51,417 bases of DNA from an uncultured bacterium. GTDB lineage: Bacteria > Bacillota > Clostridia > Oscillospirales > Oscillospiraceae. Positions 1 to 6,888 of the stretch are shown piece after piece. Under the pieces are notes generated by a model. It searched no databases, was not told where the DNA came from, and worked only from the letters and a program-made list of their open reading frames with translations. Location: assembly GCA_946548895.1 (NCBI GenBank), contig CAMNQF010000023.1:1-51417 (forward strand). Direction: 5' to 3'. The translations under genes and the position numbers were made by a program. Each line of letters opens with the position of its first letter. Position 1 is the stretch's first letter.

Positions 1-138
1 CGCCCCCCCGCGCCCCCCTCCCCCGGGGGCGCGGGCGCCGCCGTGCACGCCCCCTCCCCACACGCCACCCGCCCCGCCATCCGTACCCCCCCCACCACGC
101 GCCCCCCCCCCCCCCCCCCGCTTCTCTTTTTTTGCGGG
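1..138. other. C-rich low-complexity stretch, no gene seen
   Basis: This is almost pure C/G with an 18-nt C homopolymer at 102-119, lying just beyond the stop codon of the kduD-like gene. I see no gene here. It could be a GC-rich 3' region or a poorly resolved sequence end, because such homopolymers are prone to sequencing and assembly error. Confidence 0.5.
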
Positions 139-936
139 TCAGGGCTGCTTGCCGATATAGGCCAGGATGCCGCCGTCCACGTACAGGATGTGGCCGTTGA
201 CAAAGTCGGAGGCGGAGGAGGCCAGGAACACCGCCGGGCCGCCCAGGTCGGACGCCTCGCCCCAGCGGTTGGCCGGGGTCTTGGCCAGGATGAACTGGTC
301 GAAGGGGTGCTTGGAGCCGTCGGGCTGGACCTCCCGCAGGGGGGCGGTCTGGGGGGTGGCGATATAGCCGGGGCCGATGCCGTTGCACTGGATGTTGTAC
401 TGGCCGTACTCGCTGGCGATGTTCTTCGTCAGCATCTTCAGCCCGCCCTTGGCGGCGGCGTAAGCGGACACGGTCTCCCGGCCCAGCTCGCTCATCATGG
501 AGCAGATGTTGATGATCTTGCCGCCGCCCTTTTTCATCATGCCGGGGATCACCGCCTTGGAGACGATGAAGGGGGCGTTCAGGTCCACGTCAATGACCTG
601 GCGGAAGTCCTTGGCGGACATCTCCAGCATGGGGATGCGCTTGATGATGCCGGCGTTGTTCACCAGGATGTCGATGACGCCCACCTCTTGCTCCACCTTG
701 GCCACCAGCGCGTTCACCGCGTCCTCGTCCGTCACGTCGCAGACGTAGCCGTGGGCCTTGATGCCCTTTTCGGCATAGGCGGCCACGCCCTTGTCCACCA
801 GCTCCTGCTTGATGTCGTTGAACACGATGGTGGCCCCGGCCCCCGCCAGGGCGTTGGCAATGGCGAAACCGATGCCATAGGACGCGCCTGTCACCAGAGC
901 CACCTTGCCATCCAGCCGAAATGCGTTTTGATTCAT
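139..936 (-). CDS. kduD: SDR-family oxidoreductase, KduD/gluconate 5-dehydrogenase type
   Basis: A 265-aa classical short-chain dehydrogenase/reductase, probably cytoplasmic. The nucleotide-binding glycine motif TGASYGIG is at residues 16-23, NNAG at 93-96, the catalytic Ser in NICS at 146 and YxxxK at 159-163. The start at 936 (MNQNAF) is preferred over an in-frame ATG 18 nt upstream because a GAGGAG ribosome site sits 8-9 nt before it. It lies 49 nt downstream of the kduI-like gene on the same strand. That pairing points to 2-dehydro-3-deoxy-D-gluconate 5-dehydrogenase activity, which acts after KduI in unsaturated uronate breakdown. Gluconate 5-dehydrogenase is the close alternative by family. 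Catalytic class is certain; substrate is inferred from the neighbour. Confidence 0.85.
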   Translation of the reverse strand: MNQNAFRLDGKVALVTGASYGIGFAIANALAGAGATIVFNDIKQELVDKGVAAYAEKGIKAHGYVCDVTDEDAVNALVAKVEQEVGVIDILVNNAGIIKRIPMLEMSAKDFRQVIDVDLNAPFIVSKAVIPGMMKKGGGKIINICSMMSELGRETVSAYAAAKGGLKMLTKNIASEYGQYNIQCNGIGPGYIATPQTAPLREVQPDGSKHPFDQFILAKTPANRWGEASDLGGPAVFLASSASDFVNGHILYVDGGILAYIGKQP

Positions 937-985
937 GTTTGCCGCTCCTCTCATGTTGAATTGAAACCTGACTTGCCCAGCCTTG

Positions 986-1828
986 TCACTTCATTTCGCT
1001 GGGCTTCAGATTATCCATATCGTCAAAGGCCTGGTTCTCGCCGCCCATGGCCCAGATGAAGGTGTAGTTGGCGGTGCCGCAGCCGCTGTGGATAGACCAG
1101 GAGGGAGAGATCACCGCGTCGAAATTCTGCATCACCAGGTGCCGCGTCTCCTCCGGCTGGCCCATCATGTGGAACACCACCTGGTCCTCCGGGATCTCAA
1201 AGTAGGTGTAGACCTCCATCCGCCGCTCGTGGGTGTGGCTGGGCATGGTGTTCCACACCGAGCCGGGGGCCAGCTGGGTCAGGCCCATGGACAGCTGGCA
1301 GGTCTCCAGCACGTCGGGGTGGATAAACTGGTTGATGACGCGCTCGTTGGCCAGCGCCTTGTCGCCGCAGGGGCGGTGGTTGGCGTTGTCCATGGTGAGC
1401 AGGGTGGTCTTGCAGGCCTTGTGGGCCGGGGTGGAGGCCAGATAGAACCTGGCGGGATCGGCGGGGTCCGCGCTGGCGAATGTCACGCTGCGGGACCCTT
1501 TGGAGATATACAGGCAGTCCTCATAGCCCAGCTCATAGCGCTCCCCGTCCACTTCAATGGAGCCCTTGCCCCCCAGGTTGAACACGCCGGCCTCCCGGCG
1601 CTCCAGGAAAAACTGGGTGCCGAAGTTGCCCCACACGTCGATGCCCTTGTCAACGGGCACCCGCTCGTTCACGGGCATGACGCCCATGACCACCATGCGG
1701 TCCACGTGGGAGTAGGTGGCCTGGACGGTGTCCGGCACGTACAGCCCGGTGATGAGGAACTCGTCCCTCAGCTCCTGGGTGGTGTACCGTTTGACATCTC
1801 TGGGACTGGCGGAATAGCGGATATCCAT
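986..1828 (-). CDS. kduI: 5-dehydro-4-deoxy-D-glucuronate isomerase
   Basis: A 280-aa cupin-type isomerase of the KduI family. It converts 5-keto-4-deoxyuronate, formed by lyases from pectin or glycosaminoglycans, to 3-deoxy-D-glycero-2,5-hexodiulosonate. The zinc ligands are visible as H198, H200 and E205 (in SHTHERRMEVY) and H247 (in SIHSGCG), with spacing like that of the E. coli enzyme. Length is typical and the sequence looks intact. A GAGGT ribosome site precedes ATG 1828. It is the first gene of a kduI-kduD operon, divergent from an AraC regulator, with a palindrome in the shared intergenic region. No lyase or uronate transporter is in the window, so the upstream polysaccharide is unknown. 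Confidence 0.95.
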   Translation of the reverse strand: MDIRYSASPRDVKRYTTQELRDEFLITGLYVPDTVQATYSHVDRMVVMGVMPVNERVPVDKGIDVWGNFGTQFFLERREAGVFNLGGKGSIEVDGERYELGYEDCLYISKGSRSVTFASADPADPARFYLASTPAHKACKTTLLTMDNANHRPCGDKALANERVINQFIHPDVLETCQLSMGLTQLAPGSVWNTMPSHTHERRMEVYTYFEIPEDQVVFHMMGQPEETRHLVMQNFDAVISPSWSIHSGCGTANYTFIWAMGGENQAFDDMDNLKPSEMK

Positions 1829-1848
1829 GCTGCATTACCTCGTTTCTT

Positions 1849-1881
1849 CATATTTTTCATGGACAGATTGGAAAAAATATG
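1849..1881. promoter_or_regulatory. Inverted repeat between kduI and araC-type gene, candidate operator
   Basis: CATATTTTT at 1849-1857 and AAAAATATG at 1873-1881 form a perfect 9-bp inverted repeat with a 15-nt spacer. It sits in the only AT-rich part of the 102-nt divergent intergenic region. The position suits a site for the adjacent AraC protein or the promoter core for one of the genes. Function is inferred from position and symmetry only. Confidence 0.4.
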
Positions 1882-1930
1882 GTATGGTTTTTTCACCAGG
1901 ACCAATCAGGCAGAAAGGGGCGGACACGCC

Positions 1931-2707
1931 ATGAACACCATTGTCTACGCCGGCCGGCATACCCTCACGCGGGCGGTGTCCCGCCACACCCACAGCAGCT
2001 GGGAGCTGATCTACTGCACCGGCGGAGACGGGGAGCTCCTCTTTGAGGGCCAGACACTGCCCTACGCCGCCAACGATGTGGCCGTCATCCCGCCCCTGGC
2101 GCCCCACTCCAACATGAGCCAGGAGGGCTTCACCAACATCCACGTCAACCTGATGGACGCGGCGTTTCCCTACACGGAACCCCTGGTCATCCGCGGCGAC
2201 CCCAACGGCTTCTTGGCGGACGCCTTCTCCGCCGCGTTCTACTATTGGTCGGAGCCCTCCGCCGGGCACGCGCTGCTGCCGGTCTACGGCCAGCTGATCG
2301 CCGCCCTGGTGGCCGCCTGCCAGCCTGGCCCCCGCCGCAGCGAGGTGGTCCAGCGGGTGGAGGACCACATCCTGCACCATTACCCGGACTGCGCCTACGA
2401 CCTGAACGCCTACCTCAGCTCCCTGCCCTTCAGTACGGAATACCTGAAAAAGCTGTTCAAGAAGGAGACGGGGCTCACTCCCCTCCAATACCTCACCGAC
2501 AAGCGGCTGGAAAACGCCGCCAGCACGCTGGCCACCTTCTGCGGCCGGGGAAACATCTCGGAGACCGCCCGCCTGTGCGGTTTTTCCGACCCCCTGTATT
2601 TTTCCCGGCTGTTTAAAAAGAAGTACGGCGTGTCTCCCCGGGGATACATGGCCGGGCCCGGGGATGGATCTGCACAAAACAGATCTCTTTTTAAACGGGA
2701 GAACTGA
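1931..2707 (+). CDS. AraC-family transcriptional regulator
   Basis: A 258-aa regulator with an N-terminal cupin-like sensor (HTHSSWELIYC, then ALAPHSN-type strands, about residues 1-120) and a C-terminal double helix-turn-helix of AraC type (about 155-255). The latter has the signature GFSDPLYFSRLFKKKYGVSPRGY near the end. ATG 1931 is chosen because AAAGGGG lies upstream and the protein then begins with a normal cupin strand; the frame stays open far upstream only because of the high GC content. It is transcribed divergently from kduI-kduD and so probably controls them in response to a uronate intermediate. Family is certain; target and ligand are inferred. Confidence 0.88.
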   Translation: MNTIVYAGRHTLTRAVSRHTHSSWELIYCTGGDGELLFEGQTLPYAANDVAVIPPLAPHSNMSQEGFTNIHVNLMDAAFPYTEPLVIRGDPNGFLADAFSAAFYYWSEPSAGHALLPVYGQLIAALVAACQPGPRRSEVVQRVEDHILHHYPDCAYDLNAYLSSLPFSTEYLKKLFKKETGLTPLQYLTDKRLENAASTLATFCGRGNISETARLCGFSDPLYFSRLFKKKYGVSPRGYMAGPGDGSAQNRSLFKREN

Positions 2708-2874
2708 CCGCCGGTCCCGTGCGCCGAAAAATCAGAGGTCCTGATCCCTGTTCGCAAGACTATTATATACGCCGGCGGCCCCGGTGTACATAGAGAGAAC
2801 CCGCCATTTCATGTACAAAACGGAGAAGCTTTCCTCCGTCCGCAAAAACGGCCCGCCGTTCAGCGGCGAAACGC

Positions 2875-2949
2875 AGCCTGAGGAAAAAGTCTGCCTCCCG
2901 GCAGACTTTTTCCTCAGGCTGGCGCGGGCTTCCAGGCGGAAGCCCGCGC
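2875..2949 (-). terminator. Two hairpins after rodA-like gene and araC-type gene
   Basis: Between the convergent ends are two perfect stem-loops. A 12-bp GC-rich stem pairs 2922-2933 with 2938-2949, and a 21-bp stem pairs 2875-2895 with 2900-2920. The 21-bp stem contains AAAAAGTCTGCC/GGCAGACTTTTT, so it can end transcription in either direction. The same core stem recurs at 43970-43997. Confidence 0.75.
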
Positions 2950-2955
2950 GCGTTT

Positions 2956-4182
2956 TTACAGTTGACTGCGGTCCTTGAGCCAGCTGGGCAGGGGCCGCAT
3001 TTTGATGCCCGACACGATGCCCATGGCGATAAACAGCGTCAGGGTGGACGACCCTCCGTAACTGAAAAAGGGCAGGGTCAGGCCGATGACCGGCCCCACA
3101 TACAAGGTCATGGCCACGTTGATGACGGTCTGGATCATGAGCATCCCGGCGATGCCCATGGCGATGTAGGCGGACATATGGCTCTTGGCCCGCCGGGACA
3201 CCCACACGCACCGCAGGATAATCAGAAGCAGCACCAGCAGCACCGCGCAGCAGCCGATCATGCCGAACTCCTCCCCGCACACGGCGAAGATGTTGTCGGT
3301 GTGCCGGGCGGGCAGGCTGTCCGTCCGAAGGGACTGGGTCTGGCGGCCCTTCAGCCAGCCCTGGCCGGTGAGCCTCCCTGAGCCAATGGCCAGCAGGGAA
3401 CGGCTCTGCTGCCAGCCCCGGTTCAGCGGGTCCAAATCGTTTCCCTTGAGGTGCTCCACCACCACGCGGAAGCGCATGATGCGGTAGTCGTCCCAATATT
3501 TGGTACGGGGCAGGATGAAATGCCACAAAAATACCAGCCCGCCCGCCATGGGCACCCCCAGCCCAATGAACCACCACTTGCTCACCCCGGCCACCCAGGC
3601 CATAATCACAAAGATAAACAGGTAGACAATGACCATGCCCCAATCGCTGGACAGCACCGCCAGTGAGCCGGCGAACACGCCGGTGAGGACCCCGTATTTC
3701 ACGATGGCGGAAAAACGCCCCAGCCCCCGGGGCCGCTCCTTGTTAATCATCCAGGCCAGCACCACGATGAAGGCCAGCTTGGCGATCTCCCCGGGCTGGA
3801 AACCGGGGAAGTGGGGGATGGGGAGGAACACCCAGCTCTTGTTGCCGGTGCCGCTGTCGTAACCGAAGGGATAGATGAGGGCGATGACAAACAAACCCAG
3901 CAGCAGGAACACCCACCACCACTTTTCCATCAGGTACTCAATATCGATAAACGTAACCCAGACGTAGGCCACAACGCCCATGCAGATGAACTGGGCCTGC
4001 TTCACGGCGTACCCATCAAGCTTGGGGTCATACTGGGTGGCGCTGTAGATGAGCACCAGCCCCATGAGGCTGGCCAGAATGCACAGCAGCAGCAGGACCA
4101 CGTCTCCCTTTTTGAAAAATTCCCGCAGTGTGCGCGTCGGCTGCAAGGCGTGCCCCCCCTTCTGGCAAAACCGCAAATTCAT
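2956..4182 (-). CDS. rodA: RodA/FtsW/SpoVE-family peptidoglycan polymerase
   Basis: A polytopic SEDS-family membrane protein of up to 408 aa with about ten hydrophobic segments. Family signatures are QPGEIAKLAF, GWQQSRSLLAIGSGRLTGQGW and, near the C terminus, IGLTLPFFSYGGSS. SEDS proteins polymerise peptidoglycan glycan strands from lipid II with a partner class B PBP; none is adjacent. RodA is favoured over FtsW by GxLTGxG plus the loop HTDNIFAVCGEEFG, but SpoVE remains possible. ATG 4182 has a weak ribosome site. A TTG at 4146 has AAGGGGGG at good spacing and would give a 396-aa protein starting at QPTRTL, so it may be the true start. It diverges from tsaE-tsaB. Confidence 0.85.
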   Translation of the reverse strand: MNLRFCQKGGHALQPTRTLREFFKKGDVVLLLLCILASLMGLVLIYSATQYDPKLDGYAVKQAQFICMGVVAYVWVTFIDIEYLMEKWWWVFLLLGLFVIALIYPFGYDSGTGNKSWVFLPIPHFPGFQPGEIAKLAFIVVLAWMINKERPRGLGRFSAIVKYGVLTGVFAGSLAVLSSDWGMVIVYLFIFVIMAWVAGVSKWWFIGLGVPMAGGLVFLWHFILPRTKYWDDYRIMRFRVVVEHLKGNDLDPLNRGWQQSRSLLAIGSGRLTGQGWLKGRQTQSLRTDSLPARHTDNIFAVCGEEFGMIGCCAVLLVLLLIILRCVWVSRRAKSHMSAYIAMGIAGMLMIQTVINVAMTLYVGPVIGLTLPFFSYGGSSTLTLFIAMGIVSGIKMRPLPSWLKDRSQL

Positions 4183-4240
4183 ATCGCGCCGTTCAGCCTT
4201 GTGCTTCCCGCCCCATGAAGGGGGGAAAACAGTTGCAAAT

Positions 4241-4274
4241 TAGTATAGCACAATCTTTCGAAATATGCTATACT
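4241..4274. promoter_or_regulatory. Divergent extended -10 elements forming an inverted repeat (rodA / tsaE)
   Basis: GTATAGCA at 4243-4250 and TGCTATAC at 4266-4273 are perfect inverted copies. Read outward, each gives TGCTATACT, an extended -10 element (TGnTATACT): the right copy faces tsaE, the left copy faces rodA. No good -35 hexamer is present for either, as expected for extended -10 promoters. The arrangement suggests overlapping divergent promoters that compete or share control. Confidence 0.55.
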
Positions 4275-4328
4275 GTTTCGCAAGAGTTTTTGAAATCTTA
4301 ACCTTATTATGTTGGGAAGTGTCCGCAG

Positions 4329-4754
4329 ATGGAATTTGTCACCCACAGCCGGGAGGAAACCGAGGCCCTGGGCGGGCGGCTGGCAAGCGCCCTGACCGAG
4401 GGGCGGGTGGTGGCCTTCACCGGGGACCTGGGGGCGGGCAAGACCGCCTTTGTGTCCGGCATGGCCCGATCACTGGGGGTGGAGGAGCGGGTGACCAGCC
4501 CCACCTTCACCATTGTCAACGAGTACGAGGGGGGCCGCCTGCCCCTGTTCCACTTCGATATGTACCGGCTGGGCAGCGCCGACGAGCTGTTCCACATCGG
4601 CTGGGAGGACTACCTGGCCCGGGGGGGCGTGTGCGCCGTGGAGTGGAGCGAAAACGTGGCGGAGGCCATCGAGCCGGACGCGGTGCGGGTGTCCATCCGC
4701 CGGGGCGCCGGGGAAGATGACCGCGTCATCACCATTGAGGGGGTGGAGCTGTGA
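4329..4754 (+). CDS. tsaE: tRNA t6A biosynthesis ATPase TsaE
   Basis: A 141-aa P-loop protein with Walker A GDLGAGKT at residues 32-39 and the family motifs SPTFTIVNEY, LFHFDMYRL and the W-containing EWSE segment. TsaE binds the TsaB-TsaD complex and is needed for multiple turnover in threonylcarbamoyladenosine modification of ANN-decoding tRNAs. Length is normal. The stop overlaps the GTG start of tsaB by 4 nt, so the two are translationally coupled. A promoter with an extended -10 lies at 4266-4274. Confidence 0.95.
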   Translation: MEFVTHSREETEALGGRLASALTEGRVVAFTGDLGAGKTAFVSGMARSLGVEERVTSPTFTIVNEYEGGRLPLFHFDMYRLGSADELFHIGWEDYLARGGVCAVEWSENVAEAIEPDAVRVSIRRGAGEDDRVITIEGVEL

Positions 4755-5461
4755 AAATCATCGCGCTGGAGAGCTCGGCGGTGACGGCCTCCGTGGCCGT
4801 CACCGAGGACGAGACGCTGCTGGCCCAGTCCTTTCAGCACAGCGGGCTGACCCACTCCGCCACCCTGATGCCCATGGCGGCGGACCTGCTGAAAAACGCC
4901 GGCCTCACCCTGGGGCAGATGGATGTGGTGGCGGTGGCGGCGGGGCCAGGGTCCTTCACTGGGGTGCGCATCGGGGTAGCCGCCGCCAAGGGGCTGGCCT
5001 GGCCGGAGGACAAGCCCTGCGCCCCCTGCTCCACCCTGGAGTCCATGGCCTGGCAGTGCGCCCACATGGGGGGCGAGATCTGCGCCGCCATGGACGCCCG
5101 CAGAAACCAGGTGTACTGCGCCCGGTTCCGGGCGGAAAACGGGGAACTGACCCGCCTCACCGGGGACCGGGCCCTGGGCCTGGACCAGCTGGCCGGGGAG
5201 GTCCGGGCGTCGGGCAGGCCCCAGATCCTAGTGGGGGATGGGGCCCATCTGGTCCAAAGGGCGCTGGAAGAGCAGGGCCTGCCCTGGGTCCTTATGCCGC
5301 CCCACCTGCGCTACCAGACCGCCTGGGGGGTGGCCCGGTGCGCCCTGGGCATGGCCCGGGCGGGGAAGCTGGTGTCCGCCGCGGCCATGGCCCCCAGCTA
5401 CCACCGCCTCAGCCAGGCGGAGCGGGAGCGGAACGAACGCCTGGGGGCGGGCGGGGCGTGA
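4751..5461 (+). CDS. tsaB: tRNA t6A biosynthesis protein TsaB
   Basis: A 236-aa protein of the ASKHA fold, starting with KIIALESSAVTASVAV and carrying the family motif VAVAAGPGSFTGVRIGVAAAKGLAW. It is a catalytically inactive paralogue of TsaD that forms its platform in the t6A complex. The start is GTG 4751, overlapping the tsaE stop. Neither rimI nor tsaD follows, unlike many Firmicute clusters; a terminator comes directly after. The C terminus beyond about residue 215 is Arg/Glu rich and variable. Confidence 0.93.
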   Translation: MKIIALESSAVTASVAVTEDETLLAQSFQHSGLTHSATLMPMAADLLKNAGLTLGQMDVVAVAAGPGSFTGVRIGVAAAKGLAWPEDKPCAPCSTLESMAWQCAHMGGEICAAMDARRNQVYCARFRAENGELTRLTGDRALGLDQLAGEVRASGRPQILVGDGAHLVQRALEEQGLPWVLMPPHLRYQTAWGVARCALGMARAGKLVSAAAMAPSYHRLSQAERERNERLGAGGA

Positions 5462-5474
5462 AGCCGAAAGCGTC

Positions 5475-5512
5475 AAAACAGGAGCGCGGGGAACCCCCCG
5501 CGCTCCTGTTTT
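5475..5512. terminator. Bidirectional terminator between tsaB and padR-type gene
   Basis: A perfect 17-bp stem (5475-5491 with 5496-5512, loop AACC) flanked by AAAA on one side and TTTT on the other lies between two convergent genes. It serves tsaB on the plus strand and reaches the last bases of the PadR-type gene on the minus strand. Confidence 0.85.
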
Positions 5513-5813
5513 ACGCGATGCCCAGCTCCGCCAGCGCCTCCGCCAGCGCCCGCCACTGCTTCAGCAGCCCGCCGTACCGGGCCAGCCCGCCGTCAGTGAT
5601 GTGGTAGTATTTCCGGGCAGGGCCGCCGGAGACCTGACCCATATACTGCTCCGAGCAGCCCTCCCGGCACAGCCCCCGGAGAAGGGCGTAGACGGCGCTC
5701 TCCTGGGTGCCGGGAAAGGCGTCGTGGAGCCGCCGGAGCAGATCGTAGCCGTACTGGTCCCCCTGGGCCAGCAGGTGGAGCAGGCACAGCTCGATCAGGT
5801 CCTTCTTCAGCAT
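5511..5813 (-). CDS. PadR-family transcriptional regulator
   Basis: A 100-aa protein made almost entirely of the PadR winged helix: LIELCLLHLLAQGDQYGYDLLRRL, then SAVYALLRGLCREGC and the wing KYYHITDGGLARY. It is short but typical of single-domain PadR proteins found with DUF1700-type membrane genes. It overlaps the end of that gene by 7 nt, so the pair is translationally coupled with the regulator second. Family is certain. It likely regulates its own operon; the ligand is unknown. Confidence 0.88.
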   Translation of the reverse strand: MLKKDLIELCLLHLLAQGDQYGYDLLRRLHDAFPGTQESAVYALLRGLCREGCSEQYMGQVSGGPARKYYHITDGGLARYGGLLKQWRALAEALAELGIA

Positions 5814-6622
5814 AGGGACACCCCCGTGCCGATCAGGCCGATGACTGTGATCTCAATGCACAGCCGCCAGGTGTCGAGGGGCTCTGCGGAGACAGTCATG
5901 CTGGTCAACAGGGCCAGCACGGCAAAGGCCAGCATCATGACCGAAAGGCTGAGGAAATACACCGCCCGCCAGCGGCGGTCCCGGACGCGGGCCTTCACCA
6001 GCCCTGTCATCCCCACGACGGCAAGGGGAACCGCGCTCCATTCCAGCAGGAACGAGAGGAGGTTTCCGCCGACGTAAATGTCGGCCAAGGGCCACCAAAA
6101 CCCATAAGGAAGGAGAAAAACCGGGTTTGCCAGCGCGCCGTCAGGGTACAGGGTGATCTGCCAGAAGGTCCACCATATCAACCCCATAACCGCCAGCAGC
6201 ACGGCCAGCACAATGAGAATCGAGCGGGGCAGGGGCGCTTTTCCCTCCCCCCGCCGGGGCCGGAACCAAATCAGGGACAGCGCAAGCCCCGTTATCATAA
6301 ACCAGAGAAACATGGGGACGCCGGGAATGATAAACCCGTCGGGGGAGAACAACGTATACCATACAGGGTAAAGCCCCAAAGGCAGGGGACTGTCCGCCGG
6401 GATCAGGATGCACGCCGCCATGACGGCAAACACCGCCAGCCACACGCGGTAGGCTTTTTTCGTGGTGAGGGGGGCAATGACCTCCCGGGGCTTGCCCAGG
6501 CCCCGGCGCAGCTCGTCGTCCGCCACGATGTCCCGGTAGTCGGCGATCACGTCCTCCGCCTCCTGGGGCGGGAGCATCCACCGGGCCCAGCCCTCCAGCC
6601 GGGTCATGTAATCCTTTTTCAT
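5807..6622 (-). CDS. DUF1700/HAAS-like membrane protein
   Basis: A 271-aa protein with a soluble N-terminal segment (MKKDYMTRLEGWARWMLPPQ, then EDVIADYRDIVADDELRRGLG). This resembles the N-terminal helical domain of DUF1700/HAAS proteins that co-occur with PadR regulators. About six hydrophobic segments follow from residue 60. The start at 6622 has an AAAGGAG ribosome site. A consensus SigA promoter lies about 60 nt upstream. Such proteins are thought to sense or relay membrane state together with PadR, which is family-level knowledge; the role here is not shown by the sequence. Confidence 0.75.
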   Translation of the reverse strand: MKKDYMTRLEGWARWMLPPQEAEDVIADYRDIVADDELRRGLGKPREVIAPLTTKKAYRVWLAVFAVMAACILIPADSPLPLGLYPVWYTLFSPDGFIIPGVPMFLWFMITGLALSLIWFRPRRGEGKAPLPRSILIVLAVLLAVMGLIWWTFWQITLYPDGALANPVFLLPYGFWWPLADIYVGGNLLSFLLEWSAVPLAVVGMTGLVKARVRDRRWRAVYFLSLSVMMLAFAVLALLTSMTVSAEPLDTWRLCIEITVIGLIGTGVSLC

Positions 6623-6683
6623 GGACTGTTCTCCTTTCACTGATATACGGTTCGCTACTATATTTTTTGCTACTGTTAAAAAC

Positions 6684-6712
6684 ATTATAGTTCGAGCAAA
6701 CGGATTTGTCAA
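6684..6712 (-). promoter_or_regulatory. Consensus SigA promoter of the DUF1700/padR pair
   Basis: On the minus strand TTGACA (6707-6712), a 17-nt spacer and TATAAT (6684-6689) match consensus exactly. The -35 lies just past the terminator of the ABC exporter operon. Downstream, AGTAGCAAA and AGTAGCGAA form a direct repeat in the leader (about 6651-6673), a possible PadR site. Confidence 0.85.
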
Positions 6713-6725
6713 GGGGAAAAAGCAG

Positions 6726-6747
6726 GGGAGGGGTTTTAGCCCCTCCC
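6726..6747 (-). terminator. Terminator of the ABC exporter operon
   Basis: GGGAGGGG (6726-6733) pairs with CCCCTCCC (6740-6747) around a 6-nt loop. On the minus strand it is followed by CTGCTTTTT, giving a rho-independent terminator about 140 nt after the exporter stop codon. Confidence 0.75.
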
Positions 6748-6761
6748 TCTGCGCTGTTGTC

Positions 6762-6888
6762 ACGCTTCGCCTGTTCGCGACGCGCGGCTTCCCTCCGACT
6801 CGGACAAAACCCATTCGGGCCCTTGGCCCTCCTTGGGCTTTTGTCCTCGCTTCGGTCCATCCGCGCTGCTCACGACGGCTCCGCACTT
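6762..6888 (-). repeat. Structured 3'-untranslated element after exporter gene
   Basis: About 130 nt between the exporter stop codon and its terminator has a different texture from coding DNA and can fold. GGACAAAACCC at 6802-6812 pairs with GGGCTTTTGTCC at 6835-6846, and CCGA/TCGG pairs extend the stem outward. It carries no convincing ribosome site or protein family. It may be an interspersed extragenic repeat or a small RNA. A genome-wide BLASTN would decide; many near-identical copies would show a repeat. Confidence 0.35.
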
